A stretch of 64,000 nt of DNA from Monomorium pharaonis (taxonomy: Eukaryota; Arthropoda; Insecta; Hymenoptera; Formicidae): assembly GCF_013373865.1 (NCBI RefSeq), contig NC_050469.1, forward strand, positions 16,409,546 to 16,473,545, in the 5' to 3' direction. Below, piece after piece: positions 12,313-21,850 of the stretch. The notes beneath the pieces were generated by a model. It searched no databases and was not told the DNA's origin. It worked only from the letters and a program-made list of their open reading frames with translations. The translations under genes were made by a program, and so were the position numbers. The first letter of the stretch is position 1, and each line of letters begins with the position of its first letter.

Positions 12313-14096
12313 TTGTGACCGAGGAATCGATCGACGGAATATCGTGACCTAGTGAATACTTGGATTTCTCCTTGACACGGTCGCCAGCTTTTTTGACCCA
12401 ATAAGAAGCAAGGGGTTGCAGTACGGTCCTTCCAATGCCCTCGGAACTGCTGTTGCTATGTGGGAGGCCGCCGCCGTCGCTGCGCGTGGCGTCCCGGATG
12501 CTCACGCTACGATGCTCTGCTCGTCGCGCTGGGCCTCGTATGCGTCGCACAAACTCACTAATCCTTTCTATATTTCTGTTTTAGGTGCTGCTGCCGTCGC
12601 TGAGGATCGCCGTCGTCGCTGGATCACCACACGGGAACTTCGCCAGGTAAGTATGATTTTTAGGTTTTGTTTTTACCCGCGGTCGCGTTTTTAACGAGGT
12701 GACTTTTCTTTCACAGGATTCGGGCTCACCGTGAAGACGAGGATGCACGAGAGAACAAGTGAGTAACAGCGCCTTAATGTTTATGAACAGTAACAAAACG
12801 GTTTATTCATCATTTATTCAGGTATGATAAATGTTGGAGAAATGACACACACCTGTCCGCGGCGCTTATTCACACAAGTGTTATCGAAAATGGACAGAGC
12901 GGGCTATTTCGCTTCGTATCGCTCACGCACAGACGCGTGCTATCGATGTCGCACATGCGACGCGTGTGTATACGCTTTAACGTGTCGGCACACGGAACGA
13001 TCGCGCACGATGTTGCTCGTATCGTTGTTATCGCGCGAAAAGCTCTCGAGAGCTCTCGCGGCTCGGTTTTATACCGCGTGGGGACATTTCCCCCACTCCG
13101 GTCGCATCGGTCAATCGCGCGTAGCGTCGGTCGGGATCGCGCGGAAACGGCGCATCCGCCCCACTCTCGCTCGCCTGCCCAATGGCGGTCCGCGCGCTGG
13201 CGCTGTGTCGCGGGTACTGTCGTGCTTCCCCCGCCATCGTGGTTTGACCAATCAGGATGAAGTGCGGTATTCTGCATCCGAGTGTGATAGAGATTGCTCC
13301 CTTTGTCTTTGGCGCTGGTTTCCGCGCCTTTTTGGGTATTGCACCCAAAGTGCAGTTCTATTGCACTAAGTGCAATCCTTAAATAACGCCTAATACATAC
13401 GTTACGGCGTTTTTCATGCTTTAGGTTACTGAACAAGAGGAATACGTTGAAATTTTATACTAAATATTATAGAATAGTAAAATATAACGAAAATGCGTAT
13501 GATACTACAAAAGAGATATTTAGACGAAGGAAAATTATATTTAACAAAAGAAAGTAGTATTCCTGCAGCTGAGTCTGCAGTTCTAAAATAGTTATTAATT
13601 AAAAATGAACTTTGACTGCCTGACTGGCAATTCTCTAATTCTTCGCGCTGGGCTTTACTTTTTCAACGCGGAATAGAGCAACAGATAATTATCATATTTT
13701 ATGAAGAAAGTATTTGGTATTTTATTTTTAACCTTTTCTCACTTAATACTAATGAATATATATTTGTAATAATAAATGTATAATAAACTTAGCTTAAAAC
13801 TAACCTATGCACTATGATTAATTGAAAGTACTAAACTTAAGGTTAAATAGGTAAACGCGAGGTCGGATGTTCGCGCGCAAGGGGGGTTTTCTGAGGTCCG
13901 GTGCGCGCTCCGTTGTTCCTCAGCCTCCCCTGTGAGTCGGGGCGTCGTCCTGGGTCTTTGGATCCTTGACTGCGACTGTGGTCTTCTCGTCGCCTCTCCG
14001 CTTTTCCACGCGAATGACTGGATAGGCCCGGATGGCGGCCTTTTCCCTGGCCAATGCTCTTTCCGGTTGCTGCTGCTGGGTGCTCCCTGAAGGCGG
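12313..14096 (-). mobile_element. BEL/roo-like retrotransposon fragment (LTR, primer site, leader) inserted in env
   Basis: On the minus strand TGGCGACCGTG (12376-12386) is the tRNA-Arg primer site typical of roo/BEL elements; a 7-base gap separates it from an apparent LTR end (GGGTCA at 12394). Upstream lie consensus-like splice sites, an AATAAA-type signal near 12805, and a TATA box (GGTATAAAACC, about 13065-13075) within a CpG-rich promoter. From 14096 to about 13920 a 60-residue tail of an ORF (Gln/Arg/Lys-rich) reads into the insertion. I found no terminal duplication. The order coding end, LTR, primer site, leader is what a linearised one-LTR circle would give; a truncated or recombined copy is equally possible. 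Nothing recognisable lies in 13440-13850. Confidence 0.45.
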
Positions 14097-15120
14097 TCTC
14101 AAGGTACGTTTGTTTTTCCGCGTTTATTGCTAAATATTCTGTAGTCGTTTTTACAGATGAGAAGATGTTTAGGTGATTATGCACCGGTAACGCTATTATC
14201 CGCATAAGTTTATAGATCGGTAGGCTGGCTAAGGGAAATCTAAGTATCGTATACATGTTTTTTATGTCACAATAGGCGCTGATGTTAATCAATTTTTCTA
14301 TTTTTAACTAGTCGTAATTTCGCATACCTGTAGGAAGGTAGAGTCCCTGGGGCCAGGTTAAACTAGCCTCACGGAGGGCTTCCATTATTTGGTCTATATT
14401 CGCGACTTTAGGGTGAAGTATTCCCTCTTTTATATATGCTAGATATTCGATAATGTCGGACGCGTCTTGTAGTAGATCGTTCGTCAGAGCGTTAAGAACT
14501 GTGAAATGTTCGTCTAAGTCGTAACGTCTGTTATGTATTAGGTTTTGGTTTTGTATTTTCTCTAGGAGTGTCGTCAGTGCGTTTTCGTTTTCTTCGATAG
14601 TTTGTTCCAACGTCTCCACGTGGGCTATCGTGGCGTTGATTACTTTTAGTTGATTTTCTACGGCGTGTTTTAATGCCGCATTGTTGTTCTCTAGTAGCGT
14701 CAGCTGTTCGTTAATCGTTTTCTCGTCGTCGGCGTCCATGGTTCCGAACAGTGTCTTGGCTATGGAGCCTACTCCGTCTATCAGTCCGCGCCGCTTATCT
14801 GTCGGCGTCCTGTATATCATCTGTATGGTGTGTATCAGATGTTTTGTCTTATTGTGCCCCTTGTCTAGGATTCCATGCAGGTTCTTGCATGTTTTTACAT
14901 TTGCTAGTAATGATTTGCACATTATGTCGGTGTGTTCTATACTTTTGGTTATATGCTCTAGCCTAGGTGCTAGTGATGCGATGTTCATCCTTATCACTAG
15001 TTTCCAATGGGCTACGATTTGGTATAGTCGTCCGATTTCCTCATAATAAATCCCTGTTGTCCTTGAATTTTTCTATGTGGTACGCTGGTTGGGCTAATAG
15101 TCCGTCGTTGAGGCGCGTGC
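14097..15120 (-). pseudogene. env: env, N-terminal and fusion region (baculovirus F-like)
   Basis: Errantivirus Env-like protein: a YYEEIGRLYQ-type segment, then WKLVIRMNIASL, a run of heptad-like residues, and a basic cleavage site followed by GLIDGVGSIAKTLFG (about 14765-14815), the hallmark of baculovirus F-like fusion proteins. A TAG at 14308-14310 interrupts the frame, which stays open afterwards to about 14097. There is a frameshift near 15050. No signal peptide is visible on this strand upstream; in this family env is normally made from a spliced message. Lesions are described only; the copy is dead. Confidence 0.75.
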
Positions 15121-15158
15121 AGGTGATTATTCTGCAAGTTCAAGGTGCGTTATCGTCT

Positions 15159-15338
15159 CAGATGCTCAGACTTTTATCTTTGGTTTTTTATGTCAGCGTT
15201 TTGAGTCTTCCGGTACTGTCGTTACTCTTTGTTGGAGTTAGTCTTGGACTGATTTTCTTCCGTGCGTGTCGCGAAAAACTATTATCTAAATATGCGTTCT
15301 CTAGCTCCAGGTGTTATCGCGCTGGATTTTGCTCCTGA
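15159..15338 (+). CDS. Antisense ORF with hydrophobic segment, unknown
   Basis: On the plus strand, opposite the pol-env junction of the errantivirus-like element. It starts MLRLLSLVFYV and has about 33 hydrophobic residues that could be a signal anchor, then a basic stop-transfer-like RACREKLLSK. It overlaps the acidic ORF beginning at 15292 in another frame. A one-base shift would fuse them into a membrane protein with an acidic tail. It may be chance: the complement of a Lys/Asn-rich region reads hydrophobic. Confidence 0.25.
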   Translation, partial: QMLRLLSLVFYVSVLSLPVLSLLFVGVSLGLIFFRACREKLLSKYAFSSSRCYRAGFCS

Positions 15339-15693
15339 CGAAGGGGAAATTTTTGAAGTTTTTGAGGACTTCGTAGAGAATGCGGGGGAGTTCCTCATGG
15401 GCGATGGGAAGATCGAGGAGGAGGGTTCTTTAGACGAGGTTCTATCCGGTGAGGAGTCCGATAGGGAGGATGAGCGTCCCGATTCTCCCTAACTGGATTT
15501 GCCTGGGCCGGAAGTGGATTTCGTTATAAATCCGTATTTTTTTCGTCGCGTACTTGACGATGTAGACGTCTCGGATTTCGAGGATGATTCTGATATGTTG
15601 GAATTTGAAGGTGATCGGGATCCCGATTTCGGGGTTCTCGTGGACCAGTACTTTGTGCGTGCCGCCTCCCCTGATGGAGGGGATGAGGAATGA
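15292..15693 (+). pseudogene. Antisense acidic ORF with one in-frame TAA, unknown
   Basis: Starts MRSLAPGV. About a third of residues are Asp or Glu (EGEIFEVFEDFVEN, DVSDFEDDSD). A TAA at 15490-15492 splits it; the same frame continues to a TGA at 15691-15693. The 800-bp gap between pol and env of the host element is longer than I expect, so this could be another inserted unit of the kind seen at 17245 and 21964, but I found no ends. The opposite strand reads Ser/Pro/Arg-rich and has no recognisable protein. Confidence 0.3.
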
Positions 15694-15869
15694 TCATCCT
15701 CTCTCTCTCTTTTTTTTAGTAATTAGCTTGTAGTGATTTATAGTTTGTGTAGTGCTGTAGTTACTTAGTTTTTTATTGTGTTTTTATTATTATTATTGTT
15801 CGTGCCCTTATACGTGGATTATCTTTATGGATTAGCTGAGATGCTGGGCTGTTCCTAGGTAAGTCCTTT

Positions 15870-17244
15870 TTATTCCTCGATAAATAACTTTAACCGGTTC
15901 GCGTGTACGCGTAAAGTCTTTCGTCCCATTTTTATCGTATAGTTGACGTCGTTATTTTTCGCGATTATTATGTACGGTCTGATCCATTTTGCGTCTAATT
16001 TTTTCGATCGGCCGTGTGTTACCGTTTCGTCGTAGAGCAATACCTTTTCCCCAACCTTAAAATTTGCTGGCCTTGAGTTTTTGTCGTATTGTTTCTTCGC
16101 TTTTTGTTTTTCTTCTTGTGCCTTTTCTTTTGCTATTCTGCTTGAGGCTCGCAATTTTTCTCGTAGCTCCTGCGCATAGTCTTCGTAGGAATATGTCAGT
16201 CTAGGCGGTTGGTTTAAGGCTGTAGGTAGGGTCGCTCTATGTCCATATATCAGTTCAAAGGGGGTTAGCTCGGTTACGGTATGTGATGTCGTATTGTACG
16301 TAAACATAGCGTACGGTAGTCACTCGTCCCAATCTGTCTGATCGGTGTTTATATAGTGGCGTAGATATTTTGCCAGAGTCCGGTGTGATCTTTCCACTGT
16401 TCCGTTGCTCTCTGGGTGATATGCAGTAGTTTGCATTTTTTCAATCTTCAGCAATTTGCATACGTTCTTGAAAATTTCACTTGTAAAATTTGTACCTTGA
16501 TCTGTGAGTAGTATTTCTGGTATTCCGTGTTCAAAAATTATTTTAGTGGCAAATGCTCGTGCCACTGTATTTGCATCCTGACTTTCTATCGGGATCGCCT
16601 TGCTGAATTTTGTAAGAATATCTTGGAAGGTCAAGATATATTTATTTTCTGTGGTCGTTATCGTTAATGGTCCCACGATATCCATAGCGCATTTTTCAAA
16701 TGGTTTTTCGGGGGTATCCGTTATCACAATAGGCATCTTTGTTTTTGCTTTTAATTTGTTTTTCTGGCAGTGTTCACATTTTGCGATGTAGTCTTCCACA
16801 TCTTTCGTGATTCCTCGCCAATTATGGTCCAATCTTATTCGCTTCAGTGTGCGTGCAATTATTTGGTGACCTCCTAGAGGAGCGTCGTGATATTCATATA
16901 ATATCTGTTCCTTTTCTTTTTCCGTGTATTTCCGGTTTGCTGTTTCTTCTTCTTCTTCTTCTTCTTCCTGTCGGTTTTTACGTGCTCCGTGTCTTCTATT
17001 ACGGGGTGTCGGCTTAGTGCATCGGCATTGGTATTACCTTTGCCTGCCTTGTGTATTATCTCGTAATCGTATTCGGCGAGCTTGAGTCTCCATCTTATCA
17101 GACGAGATCCCGGGTCTGTCACATTAAATAGCCATACGAGTGGCTTGTAATCTGTAATTATCTTAAATTTTGTGCTGTATACATATGGCTGAAAATGTTT
17201 CACGGCCCATACGATCGCTAATAATTCTTTTTCGGTCGTATTAT
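15870..17244 (-). pseudogene. pol: pol of errantivirus-like element: RNase H and integrase
   Basis: From 17244 down: second half of RNase H (TEKELLAIVWAVKHF, ITDYKPLVWL, ending in NADALSRH), a GAA/TTC microsatellite at about 16946-16970 that shifts the frame, the integrase zinc domain (CEHCQKNK), the core (MDIVGP, TDQGTNF, SNGTVERSH), a stop at 16320-16322 directly after DWDE, then the integrase C-terminal region to the stop at 15870. The first half of RNase H lies at 20694 and below; the TTAT duplication marks the 3.4-kb unit between them. Confidence 0.88.
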
Positions 17245-17799
17245 TGTGACGTCCCCGCCAAATAATAATTTTTTTTTTCTTTTCTTTTTCTTATTCATAT
17301 TCTTAATTATATTATTATAATTAATTACATATTAATTAATTGTGCATTTATATAAAACTACCATTATTAATTCGCGAACAACATTACTATTATTAATTGT
17401 ATTAATATTACATATTAATTAATTATGCATTATTTTCTATTTTTATTCTCGCGTACAATTATTGTAACGCTATTATTATTTTGCGTATGATTATATGAGT
17501 ATTAAGTTGTGCCGAATATATTATTTTAAATACTACAATTCTATTATTAAGTTGTGTATGTTTTTATTATTAATATTTGTATGTAAATTTAGAACAACTA
17601 ATTTGCGCATGATCCTAGCATTGTTAAGTTCCATATTATCTTATTAGCATAATTCCGCGATATGCGCGCGCTCATAGACTATATTAATCCTTATGTATGA
17701 GTTTCTAGCATAAGTATGCGACAATAGAATAGGAAATTGTAAGAGCGACAAAGAAAGAAACAGCGACCGTACTGCGTCTCTACTCCCACTACTATTCCT

Positions 17800-17965
17800 C
17801 CTGCACATGGCGTCCGTATTCCCACCATTACTATTTCTCGCATACGGCGTCCGTATTCCCACCATTACTATTTCTCGCATACGGCGTCCGTATTCCCCTA
17901 TTACTATTTCTCGCATACGGCGTCCGTACTCCAACTATTACTATTTCTCGCATACAGCATCCGTA
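17800..17965 (+). repeat. Tandem repeat, about 40-bp unit
   Basis: Roughly four copies of a unit built on ATTACTATTTCTCGCATACG followed by GCGTCCGTATTCCCACC, with small changes. Situated in the presumed U3 part of the 3.4-kb unit, where such repeats often modulate transcription. Confidence 0.85.
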
Positions 17966-18227
17966 CTTCCACTACCACTATTTTGTAACACTTTGCTAAT
18001 CCACTACACCCCCACCCTTACTGGTGCATCCCCAAAACAGCGAAGCCTCGCGCTCGAGCGTTACGCAACGAGCCGCCAAAAAAGAGACAAGGGTGGGATA
18101 TGCACGAGGAAGGGTTATGCAACGATATATATTCTTATGCAAGAGGACCAGAGCCTCAGATTTAGATTGTGGAAAGATCAGATCAGACTTAGAACAGAGT
18201 TTAGAATTGAGTCGTCTCAATCCTTCT

Positions 18228-18545
18228 ATTTCTTCCATTTCAAACTTAGATTATTTCCATTTCCAACTTAGAATATTTCCATTTCAAACTTAGATTATTT
18301 CCATTTCCAACTTAGAATATTTCCATTTCAAACTTAGAATATTTTCCATTTCAAACTTAGAATATTTTCCATTTCGAACTTAGAATATTTTCATTCTTTA
18401 CCTTAGAATATTTTCCATTTCGTAATTAGAATATTTTCATTTTTTACCATTTCGAACTTAGAATATTTCTATTACAAACTTAAAATATTTTCATTCTTTA
18501 CCTTAGAATACTTCCATTCCGAACTTAGAATATTTCCATACTTTT
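18228..18545 (+). repeat. Tandem repeat, about 22-25-bp unit
   Basis: More than ten degenerate copies of TTCCATTTCAAACTTAGAAT(ATT). The array begins right after the short ORF-like stretch at 17996-18240 and runs into AT-rich DNA. Non-coding. Confidence 0.88.
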
Positions 18546-18967
18546 GCGTATGTTTAGAATATTTACTAGCGATCACTGATAATAACCGACGTTTTTATAT
18601 TCAAATATTAATAGCACCGCGCTGTAAATCCTGTGTTTCAATAATTTAATTGTAAATTTAAGATTGTAAATATACTGAATATTTAGTGAAACTCTTATTT
18701 CCTTTTATTCCAACAATTACCTCTCCTCTCATTCGAATTCGTGACGAACATAATCTTGGATATTATAAAACATATTAATTTCAAGTCTTTACTCGAATAT
18801 ACACTCGATTAATCAGAGACTGTGAGTAAGAGCCATCGGTGCGGCTGACCCGCACGGTCTGCGACGACTGTTTCAGTCCTGATTGATCGCAGGTTCATTG
18901 TTGCCATTTTTAAAAATGAGTACGAATTATTATTCTCTTCGTTATCATAAAAATATTTTCATCACGA

Positions 18968-19430
18968 ATGCCGAAACAGCGACGTGGCGGACGTAAATAC
19001 CAAGTTCGCAGAGTTAAAGCACAATTGTACCAGACATTACCTACTCACGGATTTCTCCACTACCTCGGTGTAGAAGGAGATTACGCGGTCGCGGATAAAA
19101 CCGAAACGCTCGTATCCTTGCCAGTTAGAGTCAGTGATTACAAATTAGTGCCTATCATTTTCCACTCGCATCAGGCCGTCAGTCATTCCTACCGAAGACC
19201 CGCGCTTTGCTGCCTACACCACTCGCCCATCGACAGAGAAGGACGTCCCTGAGCACATTCTGTACAAGCCAGTACGAATCTCCGTTGGGAAGCGACCTGT
19301 CGACGTGACACATATTTCTAAGGAGGATCCAAGGTACGAGTTTTACGCCTCCAAAAATAGGGTAAGTGCTTGGATCAATTCTCAATACCGAACAGTGAAT
19401 TCGGAGTGCCTAGAATCTCGCGAAGAATAG
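18968..19430 (+). pseudogene. Unknown basic ORF of the 3.4-kb unit, frameshifted
   Basis: Starts MPKQRRGGRKYQVRR and reads about 73 codons, then the apparent continuation (PTEDPRFAAYTTRPS…) is in another frame from about 19180 to TAG 19428-19430. The joined product would be about 150 residues, basic at the N-terminus. I do not recognise it. It lies just after the LTR-border-like segment and before the two Cys-rich ORFs. Confidence 0.4.
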
Positions 19431-19642
19431 GTCTCGCCATTTTTACGCGGCCACGTGGCTGAGCGTGCCTCGCGCCATTTTGTACGCCGCGCAACGACGC
19501 CGTCGCATCGCTCCGGCTTCCCCACTACCGCCGCTGTAGAAAGCCGCCTACTCGAGTCAAACGTCTCCCCTCTACTCAGCGCCGTGATTTCTCTAACCGC
19601 CGCGTAAATTTTAATATTTAATATGCGCCTCGCACAAATATC

Positions 19643-20068
19643 ATGGGCGTGATTAATCGCGTTTCCCCACGAAAGTATGAATTTCCTCTTCGTTCACGCG
19701 GAATCACAAACGAGATAATTTTGTGCAATAAAGTTTTCCTTTTTCGAAATCGCCTTAATAATTCAATTCTCTGTCACGATTGCATCGGCGATCAATCCGA
19801 CCCTAGCAATTACAACGAAGAAATCCGTCACTATATCCACTGCGGTACTAGTCCTATATATGAAGAGTGCTCCGAATGTTGCGTAATCTTAAATACCACT
19901 GTCTCATACGACGATTGCAGCGACTGCACCGCGAAATTTGAGTCGTTTATAATACCTGCCCTTTCCGCGCGTTATCACACCCCTTTTTATAATATTCCGA
20001 TTACCGTAACCGTCGCACGGTCTATATCTCTGTATCGTCTTTACGATTCCGACGAGGACACCGAGTAA
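19643..20068 (+). CDS. Cys-rich protein A of the 3.4-kb unit, three C-x2-C motifs
   Basis: 141 residues, starts MGVINRVSPRK and ends SDEDTE. Cys pairs CHDC (about residue 46), CSEC (about 76) and CSDC (about 93) have the same spacing as in the next ORF, with a shared Tyr two residues before the middle pair and an Asp just before the last. Such pairs usually bind zinc. No signal peptide is obvious. The ORF is intact although it sits in a dead host element. The downstream neighbour starts 18 bp after its stop. Function unknown. Confidence 0.55.
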   Translation: MGVINRVSPRKYEFPLRSRGITNEIILCNKVFLFRNRLNNSILCHDCIGDQSDPSNYNEEIRHYIHCGTSPIYEECSECCVILNTTVSYDDCSDCTAKFESFIIPALSARYHTPFYNIPITVTVARSISLYRLYDSDEDTE

Positions 20069-20086
20069 AGAAAGAACGAGCAAGTT

Positions 20087-20506
20087 ATGTGCCCTCCGCG
20101 TTCGCTTTATTCTCCGGCGACCTTTAACCCGAACGCGCGTTCAGCCCATTATCACGCATGGATCGCGTCTGCTAAATGTTCTATCTCGCAAATTTACCAA
20201 CACCGCCTTGACGTAGAACATACAATCTGTTCCGCGTGTTATATCCGCGCTTCTTGGGAAGTCCGCTCATCCTACGTTTTGAAACGAAGACACGCTGTTC
20301 ATATCGGATTTACTCAATGCTACGACGCGTGTATTTCCTGTTCAACGCGTTTAACAATTTTTAGACTCATCGATGAATGTCTTATCTGCAACGATATTTT
20401 AAACGATTTTATACAATACCTAAATCTAACGGGAGAAGATCCGTACAATTCGGAACGACCCACGTTAATCGCGATTTTACAGACAGACGTAAACTCCTCC
20501 GAATAA
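20087..20506 (+). CDS. Cys-rich protein B of the 3.4-kb unit, paralogue of protein A
   Basis: 139 residues, starts MCPPRSLYSPA. Cys pairs CSAC, CISC and CLIC align with those of the preceding ORF: about 21-23 residues between first pair and the IxxG/HCG segment, then Y-x2-C-x2-C, then D-[DE]-C-x2-C after about 11 residues. Overall sequence identity is low, so this is an old duplication. I know no family with this pattern; zinc binding is inference from Cys spacing. Confidence 0.55.
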   Translation: MCPPRSLYSPATFNPNARSAHYHAWIASAKCSISQIYQHRLDVEHTICSACYIRASWEVRSSYVLKRRHAVHIGFTQCYDACISCSTRLTIFRLIDECLICNDILNDFIQYLNLTGEDPYNSERPTLIAILQTDVNSSE

Positions 20507-20693
20507 ACGTCGCGAATAAGATTTTTTTTTGTCGTGAAATTGCCTGAATTTGCCTGCCACTACTTAATTTCCAGAGGAACGGTGGATCGCTCGACTCTGT
20601 TCCTCTAACCTTTTTCCCCCTCTTCTCCGGCTACGGGAGAATATCGGCGACGCCGCGCGCCGCCCCTCCCGCACGCCCGGGACGTAACATTAT

Positions 20694-21850
20694 AATTATG
20701 TTCTGCTCGATTCATTATTCTGCTTGCGTAAGCAATCGGGCGGTCTTGGCTGACGGTGCCTTGAGATAACACCGCTCCTACCGCGTAATCTGACGCGTCG
20801 GTAGTGACGAGAAATTCTTCACTGAAGTCCGGATATTTTAATACCGGTGCGGTAGTTAATTTTATTTTGAGTGTGTTGAACGCATTTTGTTGCGTGGTCG
20901 TCCATGCGAATTTTTCCCCCTTTTTTGTTAGCATTGTTAAGGGTTTCGCTATTTTTGAGAAATTTTCAATAAATTTCCGGTAGTACCCCGCTAGTCCAAT
21001 AAACGCTTGCACGTCCTTTACTTTTGTAGAAGTGGGAAATTTCTCCACGGCGTCCAGTTTTTTGGGATCGGGTAGAATTCCGTCCTCGGAATTACGTGGC
21101 CTAAGTAGTTCACCTCCTTGCGCATGAACTCGCACTTCTCCGGCTGGAGTTTCAAGTTACTGTCTCTCAGCCGTGTCAACAGAGCGGTTAGCCGTTTGTA
21201 ATGCTCGCTCAGGCTCGGCCCGTAAATAATAATATCGTCTAAATATACTAGACATTTGAGACCTTGTAAACCCGTTAAGACTGAGTTTATTAGGCGTTGG
21301 AACGTCGCGGGGGCATTCCTTAATCCGAACGGCATTCGAGTGAACTTGTAATGCCCGTACGGTGTGGAGAATGCCGTCTTCCCCTTATCTTTTTCTGCTA
21401 CTGATATCTGGTGATATCCGGCAGCGAGATCGAGCGTGGTGAAGTACTTTGCGTTTCCGAGTTGATCTAATATATCTGTTATGTTCGGGATCGGGAAAGA
21501 GTCTCCGATCGTAATTTCGTTGAGTTTTCGGAAATCTACCACTACTTTGAATCTCGGTTTTCCTGTAACGTCAGGTTTTTTCGGGACGACCAGTAATGGT
21601 GCGTTCCATTGGCTTTTGCTTTGGCGAATTATTCCTTGTTCTAACATTTCACGGATTTGTTTATCTACTTCCGTTCTTTGTTTTTCGGGCAGTTTGTATG
21701 GTCGTACATTCACGCTCGCAGATTCTGTCCTGGTGTGTATCTCGTGTTGTACGAGAGTTGTATATGTGAGCTTGTAACCGGACGATTCCACTTTCGCCGT
21801 CGGGTCGCGGTATTTCGCGGAATTTTCTCCGGGTTCTTGCGTTATTCAGC
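20694..21850 (-). pseudogene. pol: pol of errantivirus-like element: reverse transcriptase and first half of RNase H
   Basis: Reverse transcriptase motifs in order: YKLPEKQR, WNAPLLVVPKK, FKVVVDFRKLNE, TLDLAAGYHQI, FTRMPFGLRNAPATFQR, VYLDDIII (21225-21250) and YLGHV. A frameshift near 21085 moves the frame for GYYRKFIENFS and the RNase H start (VTTDASDYAVGAVLSQ). Coding similarity fades upstream of about 21850. The protease and the C-terminal part of gag are missing altogether, apparently lost with the 5.4-kb unit at 21964-33141. Confidence 0.9.

Larger units (their letters stand above)
17245..20689 (+). mobile_element. 3.4-kb TG...CA unit with own ORFs; giant solo LTR or non-autonomous LTR element
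   Basis: Begins TGTGACGTCC and ends GGGACGTAACA, flanked by TTAT at 17241-17244 and 20690-20693. Removing it and one TTAT restores the host RNase H reading frame. There is no reverse transcriptase, no primer site and no second copy of either end inside, so by structure it is a solo LTR, though a very long one. It holds two tandem-repeat blocks, a region resembling an LTR 3' border near 18670-18751, and at least three plus-strand ORFs near its right half. A similar unit with the same ends lies at 21964-33141. Confidence 0.75.

Noticed and set aside
12824..13436. ORFs of 107-188 codons on both strands in the CpG-rich part of the BEL-like fragment
   Set aside because: They overlap each other in several frames in a promoter/LTR-like region containing a TATA box; no domain.
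17644..18293. Short ORFs in the tandem-repeat part of the 3.4-kb unit
   Set aside because: They read through the 40-bp repeats and give periodic low-complexity peptides.
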